Assembly: GCA_951812925.1 (NCBI GenBank)
Contig: OX638369.1
Span: 59,224,228 to 59,288,227, forward strand
Source: Calliopum simillimum
Lineage: Eukaryota > Arthropoda > Insecta > Diptera > Lauxaniidae
Direction of reading: 5' to 3'
DNA length: 64,000 nucleotides
The notes beneath the pieces are model-generated. The model was not told the DNA's origin. It did not search any database and saw only the letters and a list, made by a program, of their open reading frames with translations. Both the position numbers and the translations under genes were made by a program. Shown piece after piece: positions 49,231-60,870 of the stretch. Numbering within the stretch: position 1 is the first letter of the stretch; each line of letters begins with the position of its first letter.

Positions 49231-50017
49231 GATTATAAGTTTTTGAAAAAGTATTTATTAAATAATTATATAAGATTAGTTTTGGATTGAATAGGACATG
49301 TTTTATCATGTATTTTGAGGTTATGCCAAATTAATTTTCTTATTTTTATATTTTTCCCTGCAATGCAGTTAAACAAGCATATTTCTTCCTAATATTCTAC
49401 GACTTCGAGAAAAATTTCAACTAAATAGTATACACTTAGCATTTAAAACTAAGTAATTTCATATAATAAATTTTCTTATAATTGGGATCATAAGAACAAT
49501 TTTAGAAGCTAATGCTTGACATGAAATGTCCCGTATACAATATACTTATGTACATGTTGTATATATATTTATATTGTAATAAGCGTATAGTAATAAATTC
49601 CATCTGAACAACGAAAACTTGCATGCACAAAGCTAATTGAACAAAATGTTCAAGATGTCCAAAATATAGGCCACATTTTGTATACAAAATGCGTTTTTAT
49701 GAGAAACCAAAATAGCTTGGAAAATAGAGAAAAAAAAATCTGTACCTTTTATTTTGTACTGAACAAGTGCGAATTTTAAATTACAAAATATTAAAATAAA
49801 GTAGAATTTACACTCCTTAAGACTACAGCTTTGTTACGGGACGTTCAAGCACTACGCAAGAAGACTTTCAATGGTTTTAAGACCCGCCGCCTTTATAAGC
49901 AAAAAATGTGAAAATCGTGAGGGAAAGAAAACATTGAAACCTCCTGCCGTAAGAAAGCTAACGTAATACTTATGCACCGCTTTATGATAATTTTTTTAAA
50001 AGTCATTATTACTCATA
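49231..50017. other. Gene-free stretch
   Basis: No coding signal or repeat family recognised. Confidence 0.4.
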
Positions 50018-50306
50018 TTAGAACCTTTTTTGCGGAGAATTACAGGCTCCACTAATAACTAACATTGATTTGCATCAACGAAAAAGCAACCGTTTGGGAA
50101 ATATTCTTAAAATCTGCAAAAAGTCGAAAAATTCGACTTTATCGAATATTTCCGAAACAGTTATTTTTTCGTACATACTAATCAATATTACTTGTAGAAC
50201 ATTTAATTTTCTACCAAAAATATTTTGATACTTTTTATCGTGTGACTCACCATTTTCAACAAAAAGTCTGCTCAATCAAAAGTAATTGAAACTACACGGA
50301 TTATGG
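50018..50306. mobile_element. Palindromic repeat, copy 2 (left-truncated) of 17083-17447
   Basis: Shares 'gtcgaaaaattcgactttatcg' in the centre and 'tactttttatcgtgtgactcacc' in the right arm. The outer ~65 bp of the left arm is missing. Confidence 0.7.
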
Positions 50307-51743
50307 AACTGGGCTAAATCTCAATTTTCCAGTTGTTTTATTTAAAATTACACTTTTGTTTTTTAGAACTTATTTAGATCGTCAGAATGTTCTGAAACAA
50401 ACGAGTAATTTTCCCCAGAACTAATGAAAAATTGAGTTTAACTCCAGTTTTTTTAAGTCGACTTAGGCTGTTTTCATTGTTGGTTTAATAAATTGACGTT
50501 ACTCTACTTTTTCACATTGAAATGCATTCGCGTTTTATTTCATTTATATTTGTTTACGAAAGATTAAATATTTTATGCATTTACGCATACGGAAAATGTA
50601 ATTTAATTGTTTTTTTTTTATATTTTGTTTATTTAATTTTACAAAAATGGATGATTTTTAAAACAGAATGGAAATTTTTCCTTATGTAATTTATATAATT
50701 TTCCTTTATAAATTTAGATATACAATGTACATTATGGTGGGTCGATCGGCATACAAAAGAAAAAACCGTTTTCATGTTCCCAAATAAATATATTCCTTGA
50801 CTTATTATTAGACTTCTCAGAAAATATTTTGACTCTGGTGAAAACTTTAATAATGCTAGAATTTTTTTTTTTTGTGCAAAAGATGCAATATTTGTAAAAA
50901 AAAAATTTGAAAAATTTACAAAAATAAATACATGAAAAAATTTTAAGTTATGCACCAAAAGTTCTTGGAAAACTTCACTCTGCCTCAGGATATTGATTTA
51001 AGAAATAGTGAAAAATCTCTAACCTGAAAATATGCTACGTTCTTGTCAAGTTTCAAACCCCTGTCGTCGGATTTTGAAAATCAGTTGATTTCTAAAACTA
51101 AATCCAATAACTGAACCCGATTCGAAAAATACGCAAGTTCCGGAAAATGACGCGAGGAGTATGCTATGCTTTTGTGAAATTTGTCCTTCAAAACATGTCG
51201 TTGAGCATAAAAGTATGCTAGTATTTTAAAAGGCAGCATATTTAAAATTATAAAAAAATATAGCATATTTTCAGGCATAATATTCAATGGGTGACAAGTT
51301 AAAATTAGAGATTCTATACTATTTCTAAAATAATTATCCTGAGACTGAGAGCAGCTTTCCAAAAACTTTTGATGGAGAATTTAAACATTTTTTGTAGTCA
51401 AATAAAAAAGTTTTTCATACAAATATTGTGTTTTTGGCACACAAAAAAAAAACACCTTAATGTACATATGTTTGTATGTAGGAAGAATTAATAAATTTAA
51501 AATCTAAAACAAAACAAATATGACGCAAAATTATTTCGCTATTATTGAAGACAAACTGGTATTGTAGTTGCAAGTATTAGTTTTGACCTTCAAAAAGCGC
51601 TTTACATTATATCGATATTTCTTTTGTGCTCCGAAATATCGTAAACTGAAATAACGCAAAAATTGATGCAACGATAAACCGAGTTTTTCCACATTTTTTA
51701 ATATTGAAGTTTGGATCTCGAAATCCTAGCGTGGTAGAAAAAT
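50307..51743. other. Gene-free stretch
   Basis: AT-rich with poly-T runs; open frames on the minus strand (50629-50958, 51081-51362) have no recognisable domains and biased, low-complexity composition. Confidence 0.4.
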
Positions 51744-52154
51744 TGAGGCATTGCGTGCAATGCCCTTAGTCGAAGAATGGCATTTCGAGATAATTCAAAA
51801 AAAAAAAAAAAACGTTCCAAAAAACGTTCTGAAAAAATTCATACGTATTCTTTGAACAATTCTAAGCATCTTTTGCCATATACAATTTTTTCGTTAGGCA
51901 CTTTGGTTTTGAGTAAAAACCGTTTTTTCTTCAGCGAACTGATTCATGCAATAACGCCCCAAGTCGCACTACGCCCTTCTTGCATGCAACTCTTCAAACA
52001 GCATATACATACATATTGCGTTACTACATTCTGTGATCGGAATTGGAAGTTGAAATTAAGTACACATATATTTGAGAGCCCAAACTTTTCAAAATAGCGA
52101 TGGGAGCAAAAACGCCTTAGCTCGACTTAGGGCGTTATTGTTAACTGCGCCTCA
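51744..52154. mobile_element. MITE, TGAGGC ends, copy 2 of 27832-28714 (inverted, shorter)
   Basis: ATTGAGGC and GCCTCAAT end blocks; the interior matches the left half of the first copy in reverse orientation ('cttgcatgcaactcttcaaaca'). Confidence 0.7.
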
Positions 52155-52623
52155 ATTATTCTTCTGGATTTTTGAAATCTGGTTAATTAAATATTATTTT
52201 AAAGTACACGACTGAACATGATCATTTTTTGTTTTAAAATAAACACTACGACAAGATGTCGACGATTTTTTAAAGTATAAAATTCTTACATAAAACTACA
52301 AATCTATGTATTGTGTATTTTACCAAATTTTTGAATGTATAACCCATAAAACATTTCGGAGTATAATGCGTTAGCGCTTATTAAACGCTTGATTGCAATA
52401 TTCATGCAAAACTGAATGAACGGTGAAATGCAGTTCCATTGTAAGTATTTCATTCGAAAATTCGCATTTCATACCATAATAATAAACTGCTTATGTAGTA
52501 CAATAATTCAAAATTTTTTCTGTTACTCTTTTCATTTGTAGATCTCTACACATTTGGAAAAAAAAGCCAAGTAAAAATTTTGCAAGCAAAAGTTGATTGA
52601 ATCAATTCAAAGCCGATATCAGC

Positions 52624-54471
52624 ATGAGAAGCTCTATTGGAATTTTATTTGTAACCTTTATTGCCCTGGGATTAATAGATTTGGCTCCAGCTGAAGTCTC
52701 GTAAGTATTTGTTATAGTAAAAAATTATATATTTCAATGAAGTTCTTATTGCTTCAATGTGGGTACTGTTTTTTAAATGCTTATTTTTTCACCATATTTT
52801 AAATAACAAAGCGGTTTGGTATACTATAGATGCGCTTGCAACAAAAAATTTAGCCAAAATTTCGTTTACCCATTTTATTCAAAAGCGGTGTTTGAAATAC
52901 ATGACTCCCACTCTACATATTACAGCTGTACAGGGGCGTGGGAGTGTTTACATACGGCCCCCCCTTTTCTCCTAGATTTTGTATACCCTATGCTTACGTT
53001 GTATTCACTTTGTCCTTCCGTTTGTTATGCAGAGAAGGAGGTGTGGGAAGTATGGATGAGTATAATTATTATTGACCAGCATCCCCTCCTGAGTCGATAT
53101 AGCCATGTCCATCTTTCTGTTTATCTATCTATATGTATATCTATCATGGTAATCGTTTTTGGAAGCAAGATAACTCGATGAAATTTGGTACACTGTCTGG
53201 GTAGTCAAAGATAGTTCGTGGGATTGAAAATGATCGAAATCGGTCAACGGATACGCCTAACGCCCATACAAACAAAATATTAAAAACGGAATATTAACAC
53301 AAGCAAAAGTCTCAAAATGCTATACTGAAAGTGTTTTTTGAGATAATCCTACAATACCTAAGTATAGGAAATTTGGTTGATGCGGACAAGAGGGCGTGGC
53401 ACCTCCCATATACTCAAAGTTTTCAAAATGCTGTAGTGCAATCGTTATTTGAGGTAATGCAATTAAATTTCGCAAAGGTACTAGGAATTGATAGCGCAAG
53501 ATCTGAGCAAGAACTAACCGCGTTTCGACAATGAGGCGTGGCACCTCCCATTCAAGCAAAATTTTCAAAATGCTGCAGTGTGGGGTAGAGCTGGGCATGG
53601 GCCGTGCTTTTTTTCGTGGCCCGCAGGCCTTTTGCTCTTCAGCTACGGGCTCGGACCTTAAAATCGAGGTTTGTGCGGGCTTCGTGCGGGCTCGGACCTA
53701 ACTCCAAAAGCTCGAAAATTAGAGGCCCGCAAAGACCCGTTAATAACGTGAAGATTAGAAGGATAAAATTGGAAAAAATTTTGTTTTTACATAAAAATAT
53801 GCAAAATTTTGTATAAATATGAGGCTGAGAATGACAATGGAGTAAGTCAAGTCAAACAAATCATCTTATTAGATTGAAAATTATTGATTTATCTTCATCA
53901 ATAAGTAACAATTTTTTTGTAGTGGGAATATGTAATAATATGGTTAAATCGGGCCGGGCTCGGGCCTCGACAAAAAAATATTCGCGCGGGCCTGGGCTTT
54001 TTTTCAATTGCTTGATTCATGTTCGTGCCGGGCCGGGCCTAATTTTTCAGGCCCAGCTCTAGTGTGGGTACTTGATTTTTGGACAGGCTAAATGTAACAC
54101 TCCTATTAGTTTTTATTAGATACTGGTACTTAGACGAAATACGTGTTAGGAATTTTCATAGGAAAAAGGTGCAGATATGTATATTATATTCAAAAAATTT
54201 TTAAAGCTTAAAAATAGCGAAAAAGGTTGTGCTTCAAACTTTTTGATAAAGGCATCTCAATATTCAGACATCCGGTTCATGCTTGAAATATCGAGTATTT
54301 GAGTAAAAATTTTCTATATACCTTCATTTTTTGTTTATTTACAGAAAACTGGCAAAGAGCCTTAAATTTTGCATTAAGATGAGCTCTAATACGACATTAT
54401 CGATAGCATTCAATGCGAAGGGGAAGCACAAGAAACGAATTTGGGTCGCTAAGAAGCTCTATAGCAGTTAA
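52624..54471 (+). CDS. Small secreted, strongly basic peptide, 2 coding exons (unrecognised)
   Basis: Exon 1 (52624-52700) encodes a clear signal peptide, MRSSIGILFVTFIALGLIDL then APA, and ends at a consensus donor GTAAGTAT. After a 1.6-kb intron, a good acceptor (tttgtttatttacag) starts exon 2 (54345-54471), which continues in phase to a stop, giving 67 residues. Cleavage after APA would leave a 44-residue mature peptide with about 11 Lys/Arg and one acidic residue. It has a central NTT sequon, a basic block GKHKKR and only one cysteine, so no internal disulphide. GTAAGT at 52441 and an acceptor ending at 52541 suggest a 5' UTR intron. I do not recognise a family. Size, signal peptide and charge fit an antimicrobial or accessory-gland peptide, but that is inference. 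The intron holds repeats, including a hAT MITE. The model rests on splice signals and phase; no homology supports it. Confidence 0.6.
53190..53580 (+). repeat. Repeat with two 'ggcgtggcacctcccat' modules
   Basis: Two tandem modules of ~150-190 bp each contain 'aggcgtggcacctcccat' followed by 'ttttcaaaatgctg(t/c)agtg'. They are similar in style to the units of the Helitron-like copies but not clearly the same family. Located in the intron of the small peptide gene. Confidence 0.5.
53586..54061. mobile_element. GC-rich hAT-type MITE, 476 bp
   Basis: TAGAGCTGGGC and GCCCAGCTCTA are inverted ends. GTGTGGGG (53578-53585) and GTGTGGGT (54062-54069) form a 7-of-8 target duplication. The subterminal regions are rich in CGGGCC/GGCCCG, in strong contrast to the AT-rich surroundings. 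No coding capacity. Confidence 0.8.
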
Positions 54472-54774
54472 AAATTTGAAACTTTGTTGCAAACTCCTGC
54501 ATTTCAGTAAAATTAAACTTAAGAAGGGCTTCCAATCCAAAAAATTAGATCCCATGCCAAATTTTGTGTTGAAGCGCTAATGATTTTTATTTTTTTATAG
54601 TTGGGAGTAAATATCATTTCATAAGCTTGCAAAAAACTACTTCAAATTTTATTTATGAAAAATTTAGTTTTACCGATTCACTCTCTTACGCTCTCTTTCT
54701 GTTCAACTGTATTGTGGTATTTTTCTTCTGAAAACTGGACAATCATAGGCGAGTAGGAGTCAAAAAAAAGTTTC
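54472..54774. other. 3' flank of the small peptide gene
   Basis: No AATAAA close after the stop was found, so the transcript end is unknown. Confidence 0.35.
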
Positions 54775-55384
54775 TTGAGTGTTTTCAAAGTTTTTGAAAG
54801 GCGAGTTTTTTCAGCCTCTTTTGATCTTTTACTTAGTTGCATTTATTATTCAAATTTTATTACCAAAATTACCATCAAAAGTGTTACTTCCGCACAAGCT
54901 AAAGTGTTATTACATAACACCATAACACCATTCGAATACAAAATATCAATCAAAGCGACACTTTGTCCAACTTGTTACACTGGCGGCGCGGCGGCTGTCT
55001 TAAGACTCATTAATTTGCATGTCAAGAGATGCGTAAAAATAACCAGCATCCAGGCGGCGCGCGGCGTTAGTGCTTCTACTTTTACTTGTGCCTCAATGGA
55101 TGACTCTATGCGTTCGACTTCGAACTTCTTAGTTGGTATGAGTTGTTTATTTATTTTTGGAATCTTTGCCCGACAGCACAAGCATCTGTTGAATGTGCGC
55201 ATTTAAAGTGATGCATTACACCGAATGCCTGCCTGCCTGCATTTTATTTCAAATCGGTTTTCTGACCCTGACTATTTTTAATGTAATCAAAGGAGCGCTC
55301 TTTTCTAAACGCCAGCCTTTCTTTTCTGAGCAGAAACGAATGACGCTGTGCCAATTGATAAAAAGTTATAAAAATCTAATCTAA
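54775..55384. other. Single-copy-looking, GC-richer block, possibly regulatory
   Basis: 54960-55200 is much richer in GC than its neighbours (GGCGGCGCGGCGG, GGCGGCGCGCGGCG) and has an ATTAATTTGCAT octamer-like site typical of POU/homeodomain binding. A 143-codon forward frame and a 75-codon reverse frame cross it, but neither resembles a known protein. It shows no inverted ends or copies elsewhere here. A conserved enhancer or an unrecognised exon are both possible. Confidence 0.3.
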
Positions 55385-55629
55385 AGAGATTTTCCGACAA
55401 AGCAAAAAAAAAAAAAAGGAACTACAATAAATACAAACGTACATACGCATGTGGATTAAGGGGACGACTATGTTCAAAATAATACAAACATATTTTTATA
55501 ATTAGATAATAATCAGAATTTGTCTTAATTACATTGTGTGACAAATGATTTTTATTTTAATTTTATAAAATCAATCTTAAATGAAGTTGGCCTTGTGGTG
55601 GAAATTCGATCATTTCAATTTGACTTTAA

Positions 55630-55710
55630 AGTAGGGTGACCAACTGTTCCGGATTTCACGCTAATGCCCCGGAAATTTCCCGGATATTCATAAATGTCCC
55701 GGATTTATGA
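55630..55710. repeat. Fragment with 'tagggtgaccaactgttccgg' and 'cccggat' repeats
   Basis: The AGGGTGACCAAC...TCCCGGAT string resembles ends of widespread DNA-transposon MITEs. No mirrored end was found. Confidence 0.35.
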
Positions 55711-56122
55711 TGGACTCCTATTGTGAAATAAAATTTCGACCGAAATTTTTTTGTTTTTTTTTTATACGAAATGGAGTTACCTCGCAGAGAAAATTTTCGT
55801 ACAGAATAGGTTTACTAAATATTTTAAGTACAGAATAAGGTTTGTATTGTGTATGATTGTACTGTGTAATTTTTTTCTTTCTGCCTTAATCACTTAATAT
55901 ATTGTTCTCAAATCTTTGGAAAAATTTAGCAAAGCAGCATAATTTAAGAAGACCATGTAACTGTTAACTTAAGCAAACTCATTAGTAGCATATGTGTATA
56001 ATTTCGCGGTACCACGCCCCCCAAAAATGAACTACTCATATCTCCGAAACTCTCTGACGCAGATAAATGATATTGGGTAAATATGTAAAAATTATCAGAA
56101 TTTCCATTTTTTTTTTTTAGTA

Positions 56123-56990
56123 GGGGAAGGTGGGGAATCGTGGGCCACGTTTTTATTTTGTTAAATATCTTCAAAAAAAAAAAAAATTTTCCAAATTGTA
56201 ATATGGTATGTTATTCTACATGAAGTTATGTAACTTTTGACTATTACACTTTCTAACAACTCTTTTGTTTTTTCCGACTTTTCGTGGTTTGAAAAAAATT
56301 AGTGTTTTTGCGATTTTCAAAAATGGTGGGGAATCGTGGGCCACCGCCGTAATTAAGTAAAAATCAAACAATTATGATGCAAAACTTTATTGAATTAGTT
56401 GAAATGCCAAGTAAAGTTATTTTAATCGACAAAATGAAGAAGAAGGGTTATGCACGATCAATCAGATACGTTAACAAAGAAATAGGAAAATTTGAATCAA
56501 AATATGTATTTATTGTTTTATTTATTGATTCACAGCCTCCATTTTGCACAAAACATCATAAACACAACATACAAATGTGTATTGATACGAAAACTGTCAA
56601 AACACGGGTGGCTCACGATTCCCCACAAGCTACTTTTTGCAAAACAACGGCGTGTAATTGACTTGTTGAAGTGCCATGCAAAATTACTTTTGTATGTTGA
56701 AAGGCAAAGGTCTAACGATAATAAAAAACATATTTACCTGTGTTTTGTCGTAGCAATTCGTCCAAGAATGATGGAAATCAAACACGCAAAAAAAGTTTTG
56801 CAGATACTTTTTTTTGGGCAAGTATTGTACAAAGATAATAAAACGCGTACGTTTGTCAACAACCAATGTAAAAATAAGTTGAGTCTAAGAGAAAACGATT
56901 ACAGTTGCATCTAACTATTTATCTAGACATACTGCCAAAAGGTGGCGGTGGCTCACGATTCCCCATGGCCCACGATTCCCCACTTTCCCC
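56123..56990. mobile_element. 868-bp MITE, GGGGAAGGTGGGGAATCG ends, TA target
   Basis: Left GGGGAAGGTGGGGAATCGTG and the right mirror are flanked by TA (56121 and 56991). The phrase 'tggggaatcgtgggccac' and its complement recur internally near 56330, 56608 and 56948. The open frames inside (56374, 56492) are not recognisable proteins. Confidence 0.8.
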
Positions 56991-57007
56991 TATTTGAAAA
57001 ATCACTA

Positions 57008-59147
57008 TACACACCTCTCCCCACGAGTTTTAAATAAAAAGTGCTTGCACCCAAAATGTTTTTTTGGGGAAATATGCGGAATGCCTCTAGGATCAAACAT
57101 ATATAGCTCTTTTTTCAAAGTGAACGGCACTTTTTCAAACCAGGACCAAAAAACCCATTTTTTAACACTGTGCTCTATACTAAAACCAAAAAAAAAAAAG
57201 TTTACTAAAACGAATACAAAAACAGAGTATGCAGAAAGTAACCTGCTTGTCCGTAGATTAAAAAACAGTAAACTGAAAAACCCTACAGAATATCGTTTAC
57301 GAGATATTGCGTTTTTACTTAATTTTTTGTGTTTCTATAAAAAATTTAATTTTTGCGTAGAAAAAAAAATAATGATCAATATATAGAAACAAAAATAGTC
57401 AATTCTAATGTATTTTTTGATGCTGAATCTGAATCTGGTCTTAAAATTGCTCTATCACTTCTCATTTTAGCGATATCCTAACCTGAAATTTTGGCATGTA
57501 CGGTTTTTTCACCTTTTTTGAAGTTATATAACAGGAGCAGGTAATTGTTTATCATAAAACTCGATAAAGTTTTTAAAAGTACTATTATTTTTCTTCAAAA
57601 GTCACTTTGATTTATATCGATATCTTTTTTTTCTCCGAAATATCGTTACTTAAAAAAAGGTCAAAAAATGCAAGAAAGACGCCATTGGCAACATTTTTTG
57701 ATTTATATAAAAAGGTATTAAAATGATTATGGTAAATTACAAGTGATAATAATTACTTTTTACAGAAACATTATTAAACATCATAATCATTTTTAACAAT
57801 TTTTTATTTAAATCAACCAATGGCGTCTTTAGTGCATTTTTTGAACTTTTTTTAGGTTACGATTTTTTGAAGAAAAATAAAGATATGAATATAAATCAAA
57901 GTGAGTTTTGAAGAAAAAGAATAGTACTTTTAAAAACTTTATCGAGTTTTATGATAAACAATTACCTGCTCCTGTTATATAACTTCAAAAGTGGTGAAAA
58001 AACCGTACATGCCAAAATTTCAGGTTAGGATATCGCAAAAATCAGAAGTGATAGAGCAATTTTAAGACCAGATTCAGATTCAGCATCAAAAAATACATTA
58101 GAATTGACTATTTTTGTTTCTATATATTGATCATTATTTTTTTTCTACGCAAAAATTAAATTTTTTAATAGAAACACAAAAAATTAAGTAAAAACGCAAT
58201 ATCTCGTAAACGATATTCTGTAGGGTTTTTCAATTTACTGTTTTTTAATCTACGGACAAGCAGGTTACTTTCTGCATACTCTTGTTTTGTATTCGTTTTA
58301 GTAAACTTTTTTTTTTTGGTTTTAGTATAGAGCACAGTGTTAAAAAATGGGTTTTTTGGTCCTGGTTTGAAAAAGTGCCGTTCACTTTGAAAAAAGAGCT
58401 ATGTTTGATCCTAGAGGCATTGCGCATATTTCCCCAAAAAAACATTTTGGGTGCAAGCACTTTTTATTTAAAACTCGTGGGGAGAGGTATGATGTATCTT
58501 CGCTCTTTATACACGAAAGTAATGGAAAAAGTTTTCGAGAAACGATTTTTTTAGACAAATTCTTAGCTTATGGGCGAAGAGCAGTACTAAGCATTGCATT
58601 TAGTAAAAAAGAACAAACAAATTTCGTGCGTCCTCTATATCACCGTTTTTGGACTTTTTTAAAAATATCTCGGAAACCATGCGAATAAATTTGGATTCAG
58701 CATCGACAGATACATCGAAAATGACTTATTTTGTTTTGGATTTTGTGTTAAAAGTTTTTGGGATTTGCCCTTATCTGTTCGATCTTTTTATTTTCACATA
58801 TTTTTGTCTGTGTACGGTCATAATTAAACGTTTATATATGATATAAAACTGTAAAGTAATAATAAAATAATTTATTTCATTCAAAATGGTTTATTTTTTA
58901 CGCCGCGTAACTTAAGTGATTAACGTTAACGATTTTTTACTCCCAAAACACATCTCTTGACGGTAGAATACTAGAAAACCATGTGCCTTAAAAAATTTTT
59001 CGGACTTTTTTTTTTCTCAAAATGTTAAAAGTTTTTGGGATTTGCCCATATATGTTTGATCCTAAAGGCATTCCGCATATTTCCCCAAAAAAACATTTTG
59101 GGTGCAAGCACTATTTATTTAAAACACGTGGGGAGAGGTGTGTATAA
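57008..59147. mobile_element. Second giant palindromic element, related to 6714-8625
   Basis: 'cacacctctccccacg' and the following ~110 bp appear at the left (57008), mirrored at about 58500, and mirrored again at 59147. The inner palindrome (57008-58500) has arms of ~700 bp around a centre near 57755. The blocks 'gctctatcacttct' and 'gaagttatataac', and the stretch near 58607 before 'atttcgt(g/c)cg', match the palindrome in the hAT element, so both belong to one superfamily. No transposase is seen. Confidence 0.7.
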
Positions 59148-59260
59148 TTTACATAAAATCACCGCAAAAAAAGTTATTTTTAACAAAGTAGAAATAATAT
59201 ATAAGGTAAAGTAAAAAGAAATCTATTATTTTTGTATGAAATTGAAGCGTTTATTTAGTA

Positions 59261-59418
59261 TATGTGACCTGGTCTATGAAAAGGGTGCTTACGTGTCAAA
59301 AAAAATTTCCAATTTTTTGCCGATTCGAATAAATTGACCTTTAAAAGTGTTTTCCAGCTGTTTTCACGAAATATTTTTTTTCGCACGTAAGCCTCCTTTT
59401 CATAGACTAAGTCACATA
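59261..59418. mobile_element. ~158-bp MITE, TATGTGACCTGGTCTATGAA ends
   Basis: About 35 bp of inverted terminus with 'aaaagggtgcttacgtg' on the left and its mirror on the right, with TATA on both flanks. It sits just outside the mariner remnant. Confidence 0.75.
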
Positions 59419-59420
59419 TA

Positions 59421-60870
59421 TAGAATGATCGGATCTAAGTCAAATATGCTCCATTTTGTTCGATAACTTTCTGCCATTTTGAAGGTAATTTCATTATACC
59501 TCTCTCATAGAAACCCTGGTCTTTATGATCAAAAAACTGTAGCAATCGATTTTCGCAAACCACTCTTCATAAGCAAAATCGTTCGCCTTAGACAGGAACA
59601 GGTAGTAACCACCTGGTGCAAAGTCCGGACTATATGGTGGATGCATAAAAAACCCCCAATCGAACTCTCGGAGCTTCTGACGAGTAACAAATGACTTGTG
59701 TGGCCTGGCGTTATCGTGATGAAAGACAACTCCTCTTCTATTGGCCAAAGCCGACCGCTTCTGAGCGATTGCTTCCTTCAGACGATCTAATCGTTGACAG
59801 TACATGATCGAATTTAGAGTTTGGCTATAAGGGAGTAGCTCGTAGTAGGGTAAGGGAGGGAGATATGGACTACGTGGGTAATATGGACCACACGGTTATT
59901 TTCCACTGCGTACATAGGATTTACCGTTATTCATATTCAAACTAAACGCTAATGCCTAAAGCTTATAAAAGTGCAATTTTAGCGTTCGGTGAAGTCGCAT
60001 GTTTCTGTAAAGTTGATTTTTCTAAAAATAAGATCAGTGATCATTTTTTTCTAGTGAGTATATTTCATTATTTCACTTTAAAGACATCGCGTTTTTAAAT
60101 AAATGGTTAATTATATAAAGTCAGTGAATACCATTTCTAATTTTTTACCATAAATAAGTTCATTAACCACAAGACTTTTTGATAAAAAACAACTTATTTC
60201 ACCAACACGTGCTGTGGGTAATATGGACCACCAGAGAAAAAAGCCTCAAAAACAAATGTATTAATCATCTTTTCAGTATTTTTCTTTATCCTGATGAGAA
60301 ATTTATCTAAAAGTGAATCAGAATAAAGGTAAATTGTTTCCTTTAATGAATGGCATAAAATTAATTGTTTTATTTTATGTTTTTTGAGTTTTATTTAAAA
60401 AAGAAAGATTGGTGGTCCATATTTCCCTCCCTTACCCTATATAATTTCCCACCAAACACAGAGCAAAACCTTTCAGGCAGTCAATCCTGGCTTGGTCACC
60501 GTTTGCGCCGGCTGATTGCCATTCGATCATGATCGTTTTCACCTGAGTGATCCATTTTTCATCACCAGTTATCATTCGCTTCAAAAATGGATCGATTTTG
60601 TTGCAATTCACTAGCGATTCACAGATAGAAATCAGATCTATAAGATTTTTCTGTGTTAACTCATGTGGTATCCATACATCGAGTTTTTTTTTGCATCCGG
60701 CCTTATTCAAACGGTTCCAAACTGTTTTTTGTGCAATGTTCAGCTACTGCGCAATCGAAACAAATTTTATCTATTTATGGCCATGATTTGCCTCATCTGA
60801 AAAGCTTTCTTATTTCGCTCCGAACTCTCCGTGAGTTAGGGAAAATCTAAGCAAATAAATTCATCTTAGG
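59421..60870 (-). pseudogene. mariner transposase, split by a MITE and decayed
   Basis: The minus strand reads mariner blocks in order: LNKAGCKKKLDVWIPHELTQ and MITGDEKWIT (first catalytic Asp) at 60710-60540. After the inserted MITE come SIMYCQRLDRLKEAIAQKR, HHDNARPH (second Asp) and MHPPYSPDFAPGGYYLF. It ends KWQKVIEQNGAY near 59440. The third catalytic Asp of the D,D34D set should lie in the APSDYHLF-like motif, which reads APGGYYLF, so it is lost. Frame breaks also occur, and the N-terminal DNA-binding part is eroded. It is inactive. Confidence 0.82.
59848..60437. mobile_element. 590-bp MITE inserted in the mariner, GGGTAAGGGAGGGAGATATG ends
   Basis: GGGTAAGGGAGGGAGATATG and its near mirror are flanked by TA (59846 and 60438). 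'gtgggtaatatggaccac' recurs inside. Its ends resemble those of 56123-56990 in design (G-rich, then a ...GGNCCAC phrase). Confidence 0.82.

Noticed and set aside
54775..55206. 143-codon forward frame
   Set aside because: Longest free-standing frame in the region but without recognisable domain, and its composition changes abruptly in the middle; treated as possible regulatory DNA instead.
56374..56914. 95- and 140-codon frames
   Set aside because: They lie wholly inside a TA-flanked MITE, overlap each other in different frames and match no transposase.
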